Of a stretch of DNA of 64,000 nucleotides, positions 33,212 through 46,444 are shown piece after piece; position 1 is the stretch's first letter; each line of letters starts with the position of its first letter. The position numbers and the translations under genes are program-made. The stretch covers positions 98,667,234 to 98,731,233 of the forward strand of contig NC_073302.1 of the NCBI RefSeq assembly GCF_027595985.1. Reading direction: 5' to 3'. Source of the DNA: Sorex araneus (Eukaryota; Chordata; Mammalia; Eulipotyphla; Soricidae). Below the pieces are notes generated by a model, which saw nothing but the letters and a program-made list of their open reading frames with translations, was not told where the DNA came from and did not search any database.

Positions 33212-33678
33212 AATTTTTGTTGGGAAACAGTTATCTCGCCACACATTTCGCAACAGGTCTGGTCAGGAGCCTGGCCGCAGGGCGAAGGAGGAAAAGTGTG
33301 TGGAGGAAATCCTCTGGGAGCAGTTAATCACAGCTCTCTTTATTGCCAAATATACACATTTTTATAGAGGGTCTTGGCTTACAGGAGGCCCCATCACATA
33401 CAGCTTAACACTATTGGCCTATCACTTTCTCCTCTCTGCTTTGTCCCTGTCCAATCCCTTTCAAGCCCTTTCAAGGCTCTATATTGCAGTTAGAGTGACT
33501 TGCTAAAGGCATAGGTGATGGTTTCTGCACTCCGGGCGTTGGAGACTAGGGGGTCAAGTTTTGCTAACCTGTTTTGCTAACTTTACCAGTTACTCCCTCT
33601 TGCGAGATTTCCCATCAGGTGCTTTGCAAGGTCAAGTTTTTCCTGGTCCAGTGCCTGTCACCTTGCTCCACAAATTTT
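33212..33678 (-). mobile_element. Solo LTR, family 2 (endogenous retrovirus)
   Basis: The LTR at 33218-33672 (455 bp) starts TGTTGGGAAACAG and ends GCTCCACA on +, so it has the TG...CA termini, and is flanked by AATTTT at 33212-33217 and 33673-33678 (6-bp duplication). Orientation is - : TATA-like CTATAAAAATG and, ~24 bp on, the poly(A) signal AATAAA read on that strand. It is not homologous to family 1. The 6-bp duplication fits a class II element. No internal retroviral sequence remains. Confidence 0.85.
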
Positions 33679-33689
33679 TCAAAGATGTG

Positions 33690-33915
33690 GTATCATTGTA
33701 TCACTGTATCACTGTCATTGTATTGTTCATCGATTTACTCGAGTGGGCGCCAGTAATGTCTCATTCGTCCAACAATTGGAGGCTCTTTTTAGGGTCAGGG
33801 AAATGAGATCTGTTATTGTTACTGTATTTGGTATATCGAATACGCCACAGGGAGCTTGGAAGGCTCTTCCATGTGGATGGGATACTCTCAGTAGCTTTCT
33901 GGGCTCTCCGAGAGG
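33690..33915 (-). mobile_element. SINE-B variant
   Basis: Tail GTATCACTGTCATTG and GTTCATCGATTTACTCGAGTG, then an extra segment GGAGGCTCTTTTTAGGGTC that ordinary SINE-B copies lack but the element at 32190-32745 has, then GAATACGCCACAGGGAGC. Truncated at the head. Confidence 0.85.
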
Positions 33916-34004
33916 CATATATATATTTCCATTTATGATGATGTGTCATGCTGCCACCTTGCAGCCACGTGATCCAAGAATATGTTCACTAAAAGGGTCA
34001 TATT

Positions 34005-34440
34005 CTTGGGTATATGACCCAAGAATAGTAGAGATAAGTACCAGGAAGATTATTCCACAGCTTAGAAGCCGGACTCGCATGCTGGGGGAAAAGGCAGCTC
34101 AGATAGAGAAAGGACCACCAAGTAAAGGGTGCTAGGAGGGCCTGCTCAGGATGGAGATGCAGGCTGAAAGTGGACTATCGACCAAACATGATGGCCACTT
34201 AATACCTCTTTTCAAAACCACAACACCCAAAAGGAGAGAGAGAGAATGAAAGGGAATGCCCTGCCACAGAGGCGGGGTGGAGGGTGGGGTGGTGGTGTGG
34301 GAGGGATACTGGGACATTGGTGGAAAATGGACATTGGTGGAGGGATGGGTACTAGATCATTATATGATTGAAATGCAAGCACGAAAGTTTGTAAGTCTGT
34401 AACTGTACCTTTACGGTGATTCACTAATAAAATTTTTTTT
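34005..34440 (+). mobile_element. L1 3' UTR, 5'-truncated
   Basis: CAAGAATAGTAGAGATAAG, GGAGAGAGAGAGAATG, GGACATTGGTGGAGGGATGG and terminal CTAATAAAATTTTTTTT. Confidence 0.9.
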
Positions 34441-35097
34441 AAAAGATGTGGTATATGTATATATTTAATGAAATATCACCTAGCTTTTAAAAGTCTGCAA
34501 GTTTGCCTTTGGGACCAACAGTGGCCTGTGGAGCTGGTTTAGGGCTAGAGAGAATGCCCTTTTGATAAGGAGCCCCTTAACCTCCAGTACTGTATGTCCT
34601 GCCCTGCCCCCCAGGTCTGCAGGATGTATTTCAACGAGTTGTAATATTTCAGTTTACTCATTCTGCCTGTAACTGTTTTTCCTAAACAGTGCAATAAAGT
34701 AACAGTTCTGTGCTTCAACAGGCTACCGGCAGGGGCCCTCAGAGCAAGCCCCAGCCTGGTTTCTTGGTCGTTTCTGTTGCTAAAGGCTGGCTCTACACTG
34801 CACCAGATGGTCCAAGATAATCCGGAAGAAGCAGCTGAGCTGGGTGAGTCTATCTGCACACCACCTATCTACACACCGCCTGAGGGGCTCATGCCCGTCC
34901 CGAGAGGGGCTGCTGAGCACTGCAGCTAGCTAGGAAAAGAGCTGGATGACACCTGGAGTCGGCTTCTGCAAACACCGTTAGAATGGAAACGAAAGACCAA
35001 GACAAGCTGCAGATAACCTCTCATGCCAAGTCTGCCCACAAATTCCTGCCCCCTGTACTGATTTTATGGGAGAGATTAGTCCCCTGACATGAAAGGA
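34441..35097. other. Unassigned; starts with old L1 end
   Basis: First ~50 bp resembles an older L1 3' end. The rest (34500-35097) has no recognised gene or repeat. The longest - frame (34545-34859) shows no recognisable similarity. Confidence 0.45.
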
Positions 35098-35146
35098 TTT
35101 ATTGCTCCAGCAAGTCGATGAACAATGGGACGACAGTGCTACAACG
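35098..35146 (+). mobile_element. SINE-B 3' tail fragment
   Basis: GCAAGTCGATGAACAATGGG and GACAGTGCTACAACGCTAC are the last ~45 bp of SINE-B. Confidence 0.75.
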
Positions 35147-35299
35147 CTACAGCGAGGAGCTCGGTTGCTTGTGCTATTCGATGTTTCCTTTCGGTGTGTG
35201 ACCTTTCACTGTCTTTGACAGAGCTGTGTTCGTTCCAAATATGTGCTGAACTGTTGTTTGTTTGAGAATGCTTTTATCCCTCTTGCACTATGAGTGACG

Positions 35300-35760
35300 A
35301 TTTTGATGGCTTTTGTTCGGGATCTCTTTTCATTCAATAGTTCGTCCAAAAAATACTCACTGTTCTTTCATTCTTTTCTTGCTTGTAGAGTTTTGTTAAG
35401 AACTCTGCAGTGAATCCATTGCTTCTTCCCAGTGTGTGGAATTTTGCTTCTGTCTTGTGGTATCTGTCTCTGTCTCTGGTTCTTGCCATTTTGATTACAC
35501 AATGTCTTTGTGTTATTTCATTTGGGTTTCCTTTGGTTGATACCCTTTGGGTCTCTTGGATCAGTTCTATCTCACTCTTCAGGTAGGAAAATTCTCAGCA
35601 TTTTTTTCTTCAATTAGTCTTCCTTTTCATATTTCTCTTCTCCTGAAATTCCTGTGATTCTGGAGCAGTTCCTCTTGGAATTGTCAATAATATTTCTTAT
35701 ATTCTCTTTGTTTTCTCTGATTCTACTCTTTTTGTTTTCTTCCTTGCTGGAGTTGTTAGC
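35300..35760 (-). mobile_element. Old L1 ORF1 fragment, antisense
   Basis: The - strand translates in broken frames to ORF1-like text such as STKGNPNEITQRHCVIKMAR. It abuts a + strand L1 ORF1 piece at ~35760, as in a 5'-inverted L1, though two separate insertions are also possible. Confidence 0.65.
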
Positions 35761-36430
35761 GTATTATAGTCAGAATGACAAAAACTAAAGACAGAGACAA
35801 AAATACTGAAACACCAAGCTCAGAAGAAAATTACATATAAAGAGTCTTCCTTTAGAATCAAAACAGAAATTTTAAGTAAAACTGTGACAGGTTAGGAGAA
35901 AATAAGGGAATATAGTAGGGAAAAAATTCAGTTAAATGAACACCTCACCAATAATATTCTATTGAGGTTATTATCATTCAAATTTGAATGATGATGGATA
36001 ATAGGTCAGAAGCTTTATAGCCTTGAAACAAGTACTACACAAAGAATTGAAGAAATTTCTTCAAAAAACAAAACAAACTCAATAAACATGTATAATCTCA
36101 ACAAAATGATGGAGTGAATTTTGTCATATTAATAATATAAATTGGACTGAACTTACTAATCAAGAGACTCAGAAATACAAAAGATCATGAGAGGTTACTA
36201 TGAACAACTTTTTGTGCCCAGTCTTGAGAAACTAAAACAACTAGATAAATTTTTAGAACATTACCACTCTCAAGTTTGAACCAAAGGAAACTAGAAAACT
36301 TGAACAGAACAATCATGAGTTAGCAAGTTAAAATTGCAGCTTAAAATCTTCCCAAGAACAAAATTCCAGACCCAGATGAGTTCACTAATGAGTTCTACCC
36401 AAACTGCAAAGATTTAGTTAATCCTCCCTT
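35758..36430 (+). mobile_element. Old L1 ORF1 end/ORF2 fragments
   Basis: GCGTATTATAGTCAGAATGA matches the ORF1 C-terminal region; ~36340-36430 matches ORF2 near the PGPDG motif (ATTCCAGACCCAGATGAG). Internally deleted. Confidence 0.75.
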
Positions 36431-36654
36431 GTGATTCCTTGAATATTTCCTTCCAGTCCAGAAACACTTGTTTGTCATGCAAACGAGTCCTACTGCTGAA
36501 TGGCTAAAAACTTGGGCGACTTACTTTTGACTTGCTGGCACCTCCCTCAGAGAAGAACGGCATGTCCAGAGAACACTGGGACATGCCCCGCTCTGAAGAG
36601 TGACTGCTTCTTCCAGGAAAGTTTGAGGTTTCAGGTAGGATCTTATGCTTCACA
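36431..36654. other. Unassigned
   Basis: Short unique-looking insert between L1 pieces; no product recognised. Confidence 0.4.
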
Positions 36655-36900
36655 AAGGGGGTTTAAAAATAGCGGGCAGAAAAATTAGAGAGAGAGAAAG
36701 AGAAAGTGAGAGAGAGGAGAAAATGCCTGCAATAGGGCAGGCTGGGGTGGGGGTGGCTTGAAGGGGTGGGAGTGACACTGGTGCTAGAAAATTACACTGA
36801 TGAAGGAATGGATGTTGGAACACTGTATGACTGAAATGCAATCATGAACAATTTTATAATGCTCTATCTCATAGTGATTCAATAAAAAAATATTTAAAGG
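36655..36900 (+). mobile_element. L1 3' UTR fragment
   Basis: AGAGAGAGAAAGAGAAAG tract, GGGTGGGGGTGGC and GATTCAATAAAAAAATA end. Confidence 0.85.
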
Positions 36901-39900
36901 TCATTTTCAAAATGACCTTCCTCGCTGAATTGGATTTTGCAATTCAATTAGTACTCATACTCCTCAAGCTCTTCCAAATTATCAATGAAGCAGGAACCTT
37001 CCCTAATAGCTTCTATAAAGCCATTATTGCCTTTGTACCAAAATAAATAAATAAGTAAATGAACAAAACAGACAAAACTACTAAAAAGAAAAGCATGCCT
37101 TAATATTCATGATGAACATTGATGTAAAGATCCTCAACAAAATGCTAGTGAACTGAATTTCACAATATATCAAAAGGTTTATCTGCCATAGTCAAGTAGG
37201 TTTTTCCCAGGAAGGCAAGGATGGCTCAGTATGTAAGAAAAATAATGTAATTTGCCCTCAATAAAGGAAAGATAAAAAACATGTGGTTATGTCAATTGAC
37301 ATAGATAAAAATTTTGACAAGATCCAACACCATTTATCATTTAAAAAACTTCCAAAAATAATTACAAGGAGCATACTTCAAGATAGTAATGGCCATTTCT
37401 ATGAAACCCATAGACAATATCTTATGCAATGATGAAAAACTAAAAGGCAAAGGCAAAGATATCCATTTTCATCACTTTTAGTCAACAAAGCTTTGGAATT
37501 TCTTGCCACAGCAATTAGACAAATTAAAGATACCAAAGAAATTCAAATTAGAAAAGAAGTTAACCTTTCACTATTTGCAGATGGTATGACTGAAAACCAA
37601 CAAACAACTCATAAATAATAAACCAATGTGGTAAGATGTTGGATATCATTGGTTTGTCCTTTCCCCTTGCCACTAGGAGCTTAGGTTTATCAGTCACACC
37701 CATCAAAGTGCTCCAGAGTCACTTCCATTCCTTTGTTTATCTGTAACCACTTCTACCAGTTTATCTGCTCTTCCTCTAATCAAACTCTGTTAATTGGTAA
37801 GGTCAGAACTTCCTAGGACACTGAATATTATAACATTGCCTTTCTCTCCTCTTTATACCTTTTGAATAATTTACTTTAAAGCTATGTCTTTTTTGTATAG
37901 ACACAAGAAGACAATATTATGTTTTTATAACTTGGGACTTACTTGGCCTCGAATATTATTCCCTCCCGGGCATCTGCTTTATCCACTTAAGCCTCAGTTG
38001 CCCTCAGTTCCTAGCACCCCAAAAGCAGGGTTCCGACGAGGGACAGGAAGGATCCAGGGCAAGCGGTGAGTTATGTGCTACCCTGGCATTGAGATGGGCC
38101 TGGCCAAAGTGCCTAATTCTTAACTATAAGTTAAGAGCTTGATCATAGACAAATGCTGTCATGATCCAATAGTAATTATGAGACTAGGACCCTGCTAGGG
38201 ATAGGAAAGACTGTTCTGGCCTGAGCACTGTAGTCTGAGATTGAGATGGCCCCAGGAGAGCAATTCTATAAGCTTTAATGCATCTCTTATTGTGTCCATA
38301 CAAAATGATTAATATTATGAATTCTTATATGTTTGCTGGCTGAGGAGAAGAGAAACACATTCATGGGACTCTGCCCTTGGGTGGGTCCTCCTGCTGAAAG
38401 AGAATTAAGTCCTAGGAGAAGCATCCCCTGAGGGAAAGGAACCTTACCCTATTGCTGACCACACCTATGTGTATGCCCCAACCCCCTCATGCTGTGGAGA
38501 TTTAACTAGGCTGTAAGAGTGGGTTGGGGGCCAGATCCACAGATCGAGAGAGAGGAGTTCCAGAGAGGAGCAGTGAAGGAGAATGAAGTAGCATGGGGGA
38601 GGAAGAAGCAGGAGGAGAATCAGAGGAGAATGGAGAAAGAAGTTTGGAATAAACTGCAGTGAGACCAACCATCTTGGCTCCGTTCCTTCACCTGCCTCGC
38701 CGCCCGAGCTCCTTTTCTTTTTATTTTTGTGTTTTACACAGTAAGATAGTCACTGTAAGATAGTAGGTTACAAAATTAATGTATGTGGCATTTCTGTATG
38801 TAAATATTGAATTAAAAGGAAAAAAATTTTAAAGACAATCTTTATCAAAACAGTGTCCAAAAGCATCAAATACATGGGATCCAACAAAAGAGGTTGAAAA
38901 GGCATCAATTATTGTTGAAAGAAATAGAATAGGATACCTTCTCTTATACATAATAAAAGGAAATAGAAAGGTATTCATTGTCCATGAATTGGAGGAATCA
39001 ACATCAGATTCAATTAAATGCCATTAAAATTCCAATAGCATTTTCTTAAATGCTTGGAGCAAGTTGTATTAAAAATTGCATAAATCCATAAAATTCCATA
39101 TCTAAAGAGAAAAAATTGAAATCATAAATTACACCATTCACAAAATAAATCTGAAGCAGACTAAAAACCTCAAAACTAGACCAGAATCCATAAATTGCAC
39201 TGAAGACAATACACTGATAAATCTTTAGAAAATAGACCTCAGAGGTGACGTCAATGAGATGACCACAGAAACAGACAACAAATACAAAAATAAACAAATG
39301 GGACTTTGTAAGATTCAAAAGTTTCCACAGTGCAAAGGTGAAACTCTAGCTAAAAGGAAAAAAATATCTTACCGAATGGGAGAAAATATCTGCACACAAT
39401 ACTGGGCTAAAAGCACTTACAAAGCTCGACAACAACAAAAAATTCAATAAGCCAATCTAAAAATGGGGAGAGGAAATGAACATATATTTTCCCCCAAAAG
39501 ACATGTGTAGAAGTATGCATATCAAGAAGTGTTCATCATCACTTATGATTAAACAATTGCCAATTGAGAAAGCTGTGGTATTATCTCACACCAGAAAGAA
39601 TGGTCTATATCATAAAGTCTGGAAACACCCAGTGTTGGCAAGGTTCTAGTGAAAAAGGAATCCTCATTCAGTGTTGGTGGGAATGGCATCTGGTTCAATC
39701 TCTGTGGAAAGCAATACGAATATTTCTCAAAAAGTCAGAATAGAATGCCCATATTACCTAGAGATACCACTTGTCAGTATCTACCCCCAAAACAAAACAT
39801 GAAAACAATGAATTCTAAAAGGGATATATGCACACCTTTGTTCACCGTAGTGCTCAATACAATAACCAAGATATGGAAAACAACCCAAATGCTCAACTAC

Positions 39901-40265
39901 AGATGGACAGATCAAGGAGTTGTGATCCATAGAATGTAGTTTTAAGAAAAGACAAAATCAGGAAATTTGTCATTACAAGGATGAAACTATAAGGTATCCT
40001 GCTCAGTGAAGTCATTCGAAGAATAAGGGTAGATATAGAATTATCTCTAATATGCAGTACTGAAAGATTCACAGTAATGTATCAACAAACTGCCCTATAG
40101 GAGAACTGGAGAGTTGGTCCACAGAACTGAATTGTGTGGGGTGGGGGGAATGGGGTCTGAATGTGAGGGGCCTTTAGGACCTTGGTTTAAAGAAATGGGT
40201 ACTCTGGTGATGGATGCAGTATTGGAATGATGTATGCATAAAACTATCACTAACAGTGCTGTAAA
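36901..40265 (+). mobile_element. Old L1 ORF2-3' end, split by a solo LTR
   Basis: 36930-37620 follows ORF2 through the reverse transcriptase (TCATCACTTTTAGTCAACAA region; CTATTTGCAGATGGTATGAC, where the FADD codons have become FADG). L1 continues at 38747 (GTAGGTTACAAAATTAATG) to ~40265. Many stops; no coding capacity. Confidence 0.82.
37631..38746 (+). mobile_element. Solo LTR, family 1 copy 2
   Basis: The LTR at 37637-38740 (1,104 bp) starts TGTTGGATATCATTGG and ends TGTGTTTTACACA, flanked by GTAAGA at 37631-37636 and 38741-38746. Poly(A) signal AATAAA at 38648-38653. Homologous to the copies at 8170 and 58886. No retroviral genes; a single LTR left by recombination. Confidence 0.92.
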
Positions 40266-40850
40266 TCACAGTACATCGATGAAGCTGTTAGGAGAGATGA
40301 AGTCATTGAAATTTGCTTATAAATGGATAGACATGGAGAGTATCATGCTAAGTGAAATGAGTCAGAAAGAGAGGGACAGACATAGAAGGACTGCACTCAT
40401 TTCTGGAGTATAAAATAACATCACATGAGGCTGACACCCAAGGACAGTAGATACAAGGGCCAGGAGGATTGCCCCATAGCTGGAAGCCCGCTTCATGAGC
40501 AGAGGGGAGAAGGCGTATGGAATAGAGAAGGGATCACTAAGAAAATGATGGCTGGAGGAACCAGTTGGGATTGGAGATGCGTGTCGAAAGTAGGTAATGG
40601 ACCAAATATGATGACCTCTCAGTGTCTGTGTTGCAAGCCATAATGCCCAAAAATAGAGAGAGAGTATGGGGAATATTGTTTGCCATGGAGGCAGGATGAG
40701 GGTGGGATAGGAGGCATATACTGGGGATATTGGTGGTAGAGAATGTGCACTGGTGGAGGGATGGGTGTTTGATCATTGTGTGATTGTAACTCAAGCATGA
40801 AAGCTTATAACTATCTCACAGTGATTCAATAATTTTAAAAAATAAAATAA
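40266..40850 (+). mobile_element. Younger L1 3' end
   Basis: GATGAAGCTGTTAGGAGAG, ATGGAGAGTATCATGCTAAG and the 3' UTR with AGAGAGAGTATGG and GTGATTCAATAATTT. Confidence 0.9.
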
Positions 40851-42639
40851 AATAAATTAAAAATTAAAACTGTGTTTAGTACTTATTGCATATGTAACCA
40901 GTAAAACTATTGAAAACCAAAGTTGGAGTTTGAGTTTTGTATTTCCTGTTCTGCCACAGATCACAAAAGCATTCTATTTATCTAATAAAAGTATTGCATA
41001 ATCTTCAAAAATGTGTTTTCAGATTAAATAAAATGCTTATATCTGAGTCATACTAGTGAAGGCAAAACTTTTTATATAATTTATAGGCTAAAATTAAGTA
41101 TTTTTATTTATCCATTTGTCATAATCGTCGTTATCATCATGTGATTTTAGAGAGACATTTAGTAGTGCTCAGGGACTACTCCTGGTTCTGGGCAAATGGT
41201 CACTTTCAACAGAACTCGGGGGACCACTACGTACTGAGAGCCAAATCTTGGCTCTTATAAGCAAAGTATGTACTCAGCCTGTTGAAATAGTTTGTGGTCC
41301 CCAAATTAAACATTTTATATTGTTTTATGCTGTTCTATTGTATGAAAAGAATATTTTTATCAGACAGTTTTAGTTAATATAGAAATAATTTAAACTGTTT
41401 AAGTGTAAAAATGTAAATTCGATGCCTCAAGCAGCACCTTAGCACTACTGCAGCTAGCACAGGACCTCAAACACCCCAAACAAATAAAATGTTAAAGTAT
41501 ATATTATGAATATTATGTGTAGATTTTTCTGCCAAGAAAAATCCTTTCTCGATGGGCACTCTGGTCCTGCAGAGTAAATAACAACTGAAAATATGTCCCC
41601 TTTCCTGAATTAAAGTTTTATTCTGAATGTATTCCTAAACTGAGAGAAGAAAGATTGGCCGCATCATATCTTAATGTATCTAGCTATCCACAAGTAGCAA
41701 CATGCTATGTAATAGGTGAGCATTTTAGGGAATAATTTGTTTAAAGCTATTAAGCTATTATTCATTGTTACAAATGAACAAGAAGTCTATAATGATCTTC
41801 TGAAAACAAGCCATTGCTTTTGTTTCTGGCTCTTAATCTTGGATTTCTAGCATGTTTATTCTTCTATTTAGGCATGAATTTCTCTCTCTTGTAAAATTTT
41901 TGCAATAATAGTATTGGTCACTTGTTTTACTACTTCATTTATGTCATCATCTCATAATTATTTAATTTCTTGCCATACTATATCTCATTCATCTAAAAGG
42001 ACATTTCTATGAATGAGGATTTGTGGTAAATCCAAAATGTAGAAATCAGTACAATACTGTTTGTAGCACCAAGAAGCTTAAAGTCTGAAAGGAAAAAGAA
42101 AAGGAAATTGTGTACAATATATGGTAGCAATTAAAATCAAAGAAATGTTGAGATATGCTTAATAGTACTAAATGCCAGTGGCTATCAAGAGGACCTCACA
42201 ATCCTGGTATTTATAAATAAGCTCTTTAAAGAGAGAGAAAAACCGGAAAGTGGAAATATGACTTCCACCTAAAACAGAACATCTATATTGCATATATTTT
42301 AAATAAAATATTATTAAACAAATGATATGCTGCTTAGTTTTCATTTGGAGGGTTTAATGGATGTGTGAAGGAAGTTAGGGGGCAAGGGCAGGAGAGGACA
42401 GAATGAAACAAGTGATCTTGAACTTAAGCCTATTAAAGATTTTAATTTCTTGAGAAAAGTCTTGATAATTAAATAAAATAATTTATGAAAAGCATACAGA
42501 AGTGAGAGCCATAATTAACTGAAAATTTGATAGGAATAAGCACTTTCTAATGCATTTCTTTAGCAGAATTTTTTTCTTACTTTTTAATTGACAAGGAAAA
42601 AAGAATCAGAAACAGTAAAGGATTGTATAACTATATTAA
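40851..42639. other. Unassigned AT-rich DNA
   Basis: No gene supported. 41150-41300 (GTGCTCAGGGACTACTCCTGG) may be an eroded antisense SINE-A. Nothing else recognised. Confidence 0.5.
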
Positions 42640-44364
42640 ATATGTAGAGGCAGGACCAAGGTGACTGAGAGGCAGACCCTAAACCATTTTATCTCCTGAA
42701 AACTGAAAAGCTTTACACCAAAATCTCAGATCAATAGAAGAATCTTGCCTGAGGTGCCATGACTCAGGATGAAGAAGATATGGAGGACCACACTGATTGG
42801 AAATTAAGTTCAAGATCCTCAGTAGGAGTGAAAGCTCATACAGACAAAACCTGTAGCACAAAAGGAGCATAGGTGAATCTAGGCAAAAGAAGACAAGTCG
42901 CAGTGCAGGCTGTTTCTAAAGTACTAAACACTGCCCCAGCTCACGCAAGTGTGCAATTCTATTTTTGCACTGTATCAAAGTAAAGCAAGAGACTGAGTTG
43001 AAAACACAGGATCCGAGGCTGTGGCAGACATGCTCTCAATGACCTTCAGCAGTCTGAGCGGAGAAGCCATTCCTGCACTGAGCTCTATAGTAAACCAAAC
43101 TGGCCTCTCATTGACACTCACTTAGCCAAGCCAGACTTGGCCTTCTTTACCAGAGATGCCAGCTATTAAGCGGGACACACCTCCCAAAGCAGCACCAGCT
43201 ATCAAAGTGCACTTGTCTCTTGTGCCAACATTCAGTCCAGAGAGCAGGCTTTGTAACTAAACCTCCAGTTCGCACTTAAACCCAGTCCTCCACACGCAAA
43301 TCACTTTTCTACTTAAAGATCTGTGTGGCCACTTCAGGACAGCAAGGGGACTGGCAATAAGGAGACTTTAACTGCTACTCAGGTACTTCAATTGGGGGAG
43401 ACATGGGAGTCTTTGAAATCTGAAGTCCAGACCCCAAGCTGAACAAATTGGCCCACAGCTGTCTCTCAGACTTACAAGCTGAACTCTGGTCATAGCTGCC
43501 TAGATCATGTAAAGAGACACAAAGGTATACCCAGACACTCAAAATCTAGGTCCTCAGGCAACCAAACCTCTAACCACAAGCCTTATTCAGTAGGTTATCA
43601 CTCAGATTTTAAAAGGGGAAATTTGAAAAAAAAACTTTCAGACAAATAACAGCTAAGGGGATTAGTTGCCACTAAACTAAAATGATAACTGGGTTAGGTC
43701 TTCCATAACAAACCTAAGACTTGTTTTAAATTTATAACTGGAGTGAGGGGGCGTGGTGCTGTCAGCAGATCAACCTGTACCAGCAGGGCGAGTGCATCAG
43801 CAACCTGATGAAGTCTTCAGGCTTCCTGATACCCCAAAACTGTTGCTGTGCCTCTGGCCACACCCCAAAAACTTGGTACCAAGTTTCCCAAGAAATTAAA
43901 TGGCAAAAATTTGGCATGTGAGAGCCACACCCACAAACCACCTCCAGCTCAGCTATCCAAGCTAATTTCTCAGCCTTGCTTCAGAGAGACCTGTGCGTGG
44001 CTGAACATCAGAGGACATATAAGAAGGGGGCTGACCAGCCTGGTGCCTGCCCAAGAAGAGCCTGCCCTGGCAGCCACTTGCTCCCATAATCCAAAATCAA
44101 CACTATGCACCCTGCTGGACTCCACCATCTCAGGATGGACCTCACCAAAACAAAAATCTGCTGAAAACTCAGGAATGTGGGTTTTGTGACAGAAATGTCC
44201 AGGCTTTATTGGGGTAAGGAAGAGCTACATTCCCTCATCCCCCTGTACTTCTTGAAGCCTCAACAGTTATGTCCGCACCCCAAAGCTTCCACCCAGTTAA
44301 AATCTACTGAAGCCTTATTTTCCTGATAGAAACACTGAACGCCCTGAACAAACTCAACGACCTC
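42640..44364 (+). mobile_element. Long repeat related to the 380-bp family (tentative)
   Basis: Shares short blocks with the modules at 11236 and 46765: CCCACAAACCACCTCCAGC, TGAAAACTCAGGAATGTGGG and a CAGGCTTTATTGGGG segment. No reading frame is recognisable. It runs directly into an L1-type 3' UTR at ~44365, so it could be a composite. Confidence 0.45.
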
Positions 44365-44610
44365 TTAGAACCTGTATTGCAAACCATAATGCACAAAAGG
44401 AGAGAGAGAAAGAAAAAAAAATGACTGCCATAGAGACAGGCTGGTGGGGTGTGTGTTGGGGTTTAGTGGGAGGAAAATGGGGACATTGGTGGTGGGAAAG
44501 GTCCACTGGTGGAGGGATGGGTGTTGGACCATTGTATAATCAATCATGAACAGCTTTGCAATGGTCTATCTCACAAATATTCAATAAAAAATTAAAATAA
44601 ATAAAATTGG
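44365..44610 (+). mobile_element. L1-type 3' UTR
   Basis: CAAACCATAATGCACAAAAG, AGAGAGAGAAAG, GGTGGAGGGATGGGTGTTGG and TTCAATAAAAAATTAAAA. Confidence 0.85.
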
Positions 44611-45234
44611 AGTGACTAGAAAGTTTGCTCAAGGGGGCTGAGAACATGCTTTGATGCAGGCACAACGCGAGGCCACAAACACTGCTAGAACATTCCCCTA
44701 TAAGTACAGAGTGAGGAATAGTACCCTAGCAAAGCCTGAGGCTAAAACTAAAAAAAAAAGTTTTCAATAGACATAAGCTTAGAATTACTTACCTGAACAA
44801 CATAGTAATTGCAAGGCAAACATACTTAGAAGAAACAAATAAAAAGAGCCAAATAGAAACTGATCAGTACACAAAAGCTAAAGTACAGTTAGAAAAATAA
44901 TAAGGCAATAGAAAGGTAAACCGCTAAATACTTCAAATCTATATTTAAAAGGCAATCAGTCCATGTATGGCAATAATTTCTCCAAATATCAATGGATTGA
45001 TATCTCCAATTAAAAAGCAGAAATTTAACAGATGAATCTAAAAACACAGTACAACCTCCTGTTACCTATAGGAGATTGCCTACAGGAGATTCTGGGGTCC
45101 CATCTGTATTTGGCCACGTTAGTGGATTGTGATAGTAACTATAAACAATCATAGCTCTAGAGGGCATGATTTTGGTATATTCAAGTAGTATAATGATGAC
45201 ATAATGAAATAGAGCTTGCTCAGAAGTGATATCA
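44611..45234 (+). other. Mostly unassigned; short L1 ORF2-start fragment
   Basis: 44895-45065 resembles the ORF2 N-terminal region (AATTTCTCCAAATATCAATGG). The rest is unassigned. Confidence 0.45.
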
Positions 45235-46400
45235 GGACAATATTAAACTAAGAAGCTTCTGCACCTTAAAAGAAACAGTGACCAAGATACAAAGATAGCC
45301 CAAAGAGCATGAAAAACTATTTACCAATACACATTTAATAAGGGATTAACATCAAAGATATGTAAGGCACTGATGGGACTCCAGAAAAAAAAATTCAATT
45401 GCATCAAAAAATGGGGAGAAGAAATGAACAGAACTTTTCTCAGAGAAGAAATACAAATGGCCCTTTTGGCACATGAAAAAATGCTCTACATTTCTAATCA
45501 TTAGAGAGATACAAATAAAAACAACTATTAAATATTATCTCACACCACAGAAACTGATAAAGAACAAAAAGAACAAAACAACCAGTGCTGATGTGGATAC
45601 AGGAAGAAAGGGAGAAAGGGAGATACGGGATATGGGAATAGGGGGATAAGGGGATAAAGGGTTCCTCCTTCATTGTTGGAGGGAATGCTGACTGGTCTAG
45701 CAATTTTGGAAAACAATATGAGCATTGCTCAAAAAACTAGAAATTGAATGCCCATAGGACCAAATTGAATGCCCATAGGACCCAGCAATACCATTTCTGG
45801 GAATATGCCCTAGGGGTGAAAAAACACACTCAGAAACGCCATCTGCACTCCTGTGTTCATTGTAGTATAGTTCACAATGGCCAGAATCTGGAAGTAAACA
45901 AATGCCCAAGAACAGACGAATGAATAAAGAAACTATGGCTCATCTACACAATGGAATACTATGCAGCCACTAGAAAAAAGGAAATTATGAAATTAGCTTA
46001 TAAATTTATGGACATGTTGAGGTCAGGCTGAGTGAAGTGAGTCAGAGAGAGAGAGAGAAACATACAGAAAGACAGATAGACATAGAATGATTTTGCTTAT
46101 TTGTGGGATATAAAAAAAATCACAATCTGAGGCTAATACCCAAGGCCAATTGAAACGGGGCCAAGAGAAACTGGTCCACGATTGGAAACTTGCCACAAGC
46201 GGTGGAGGTGAAAGGCAGTTAGGATAGAGAATGGACCACTGCAACAAGGATAGTTGAAAAGTATCACTCTGAACAAGAAACTGAACAAGTGCTGAAAGTA
46301 GGTAAAGGGACAAACATGATAACCTTTCAGAACCCATAGTGCAAACCCTAATGCCAAAAGGCAAGAGAAATTGAGAGGGTATGCACATGAGAGAAAGTGG

Positions 46401-46444
<44 letters not shown>

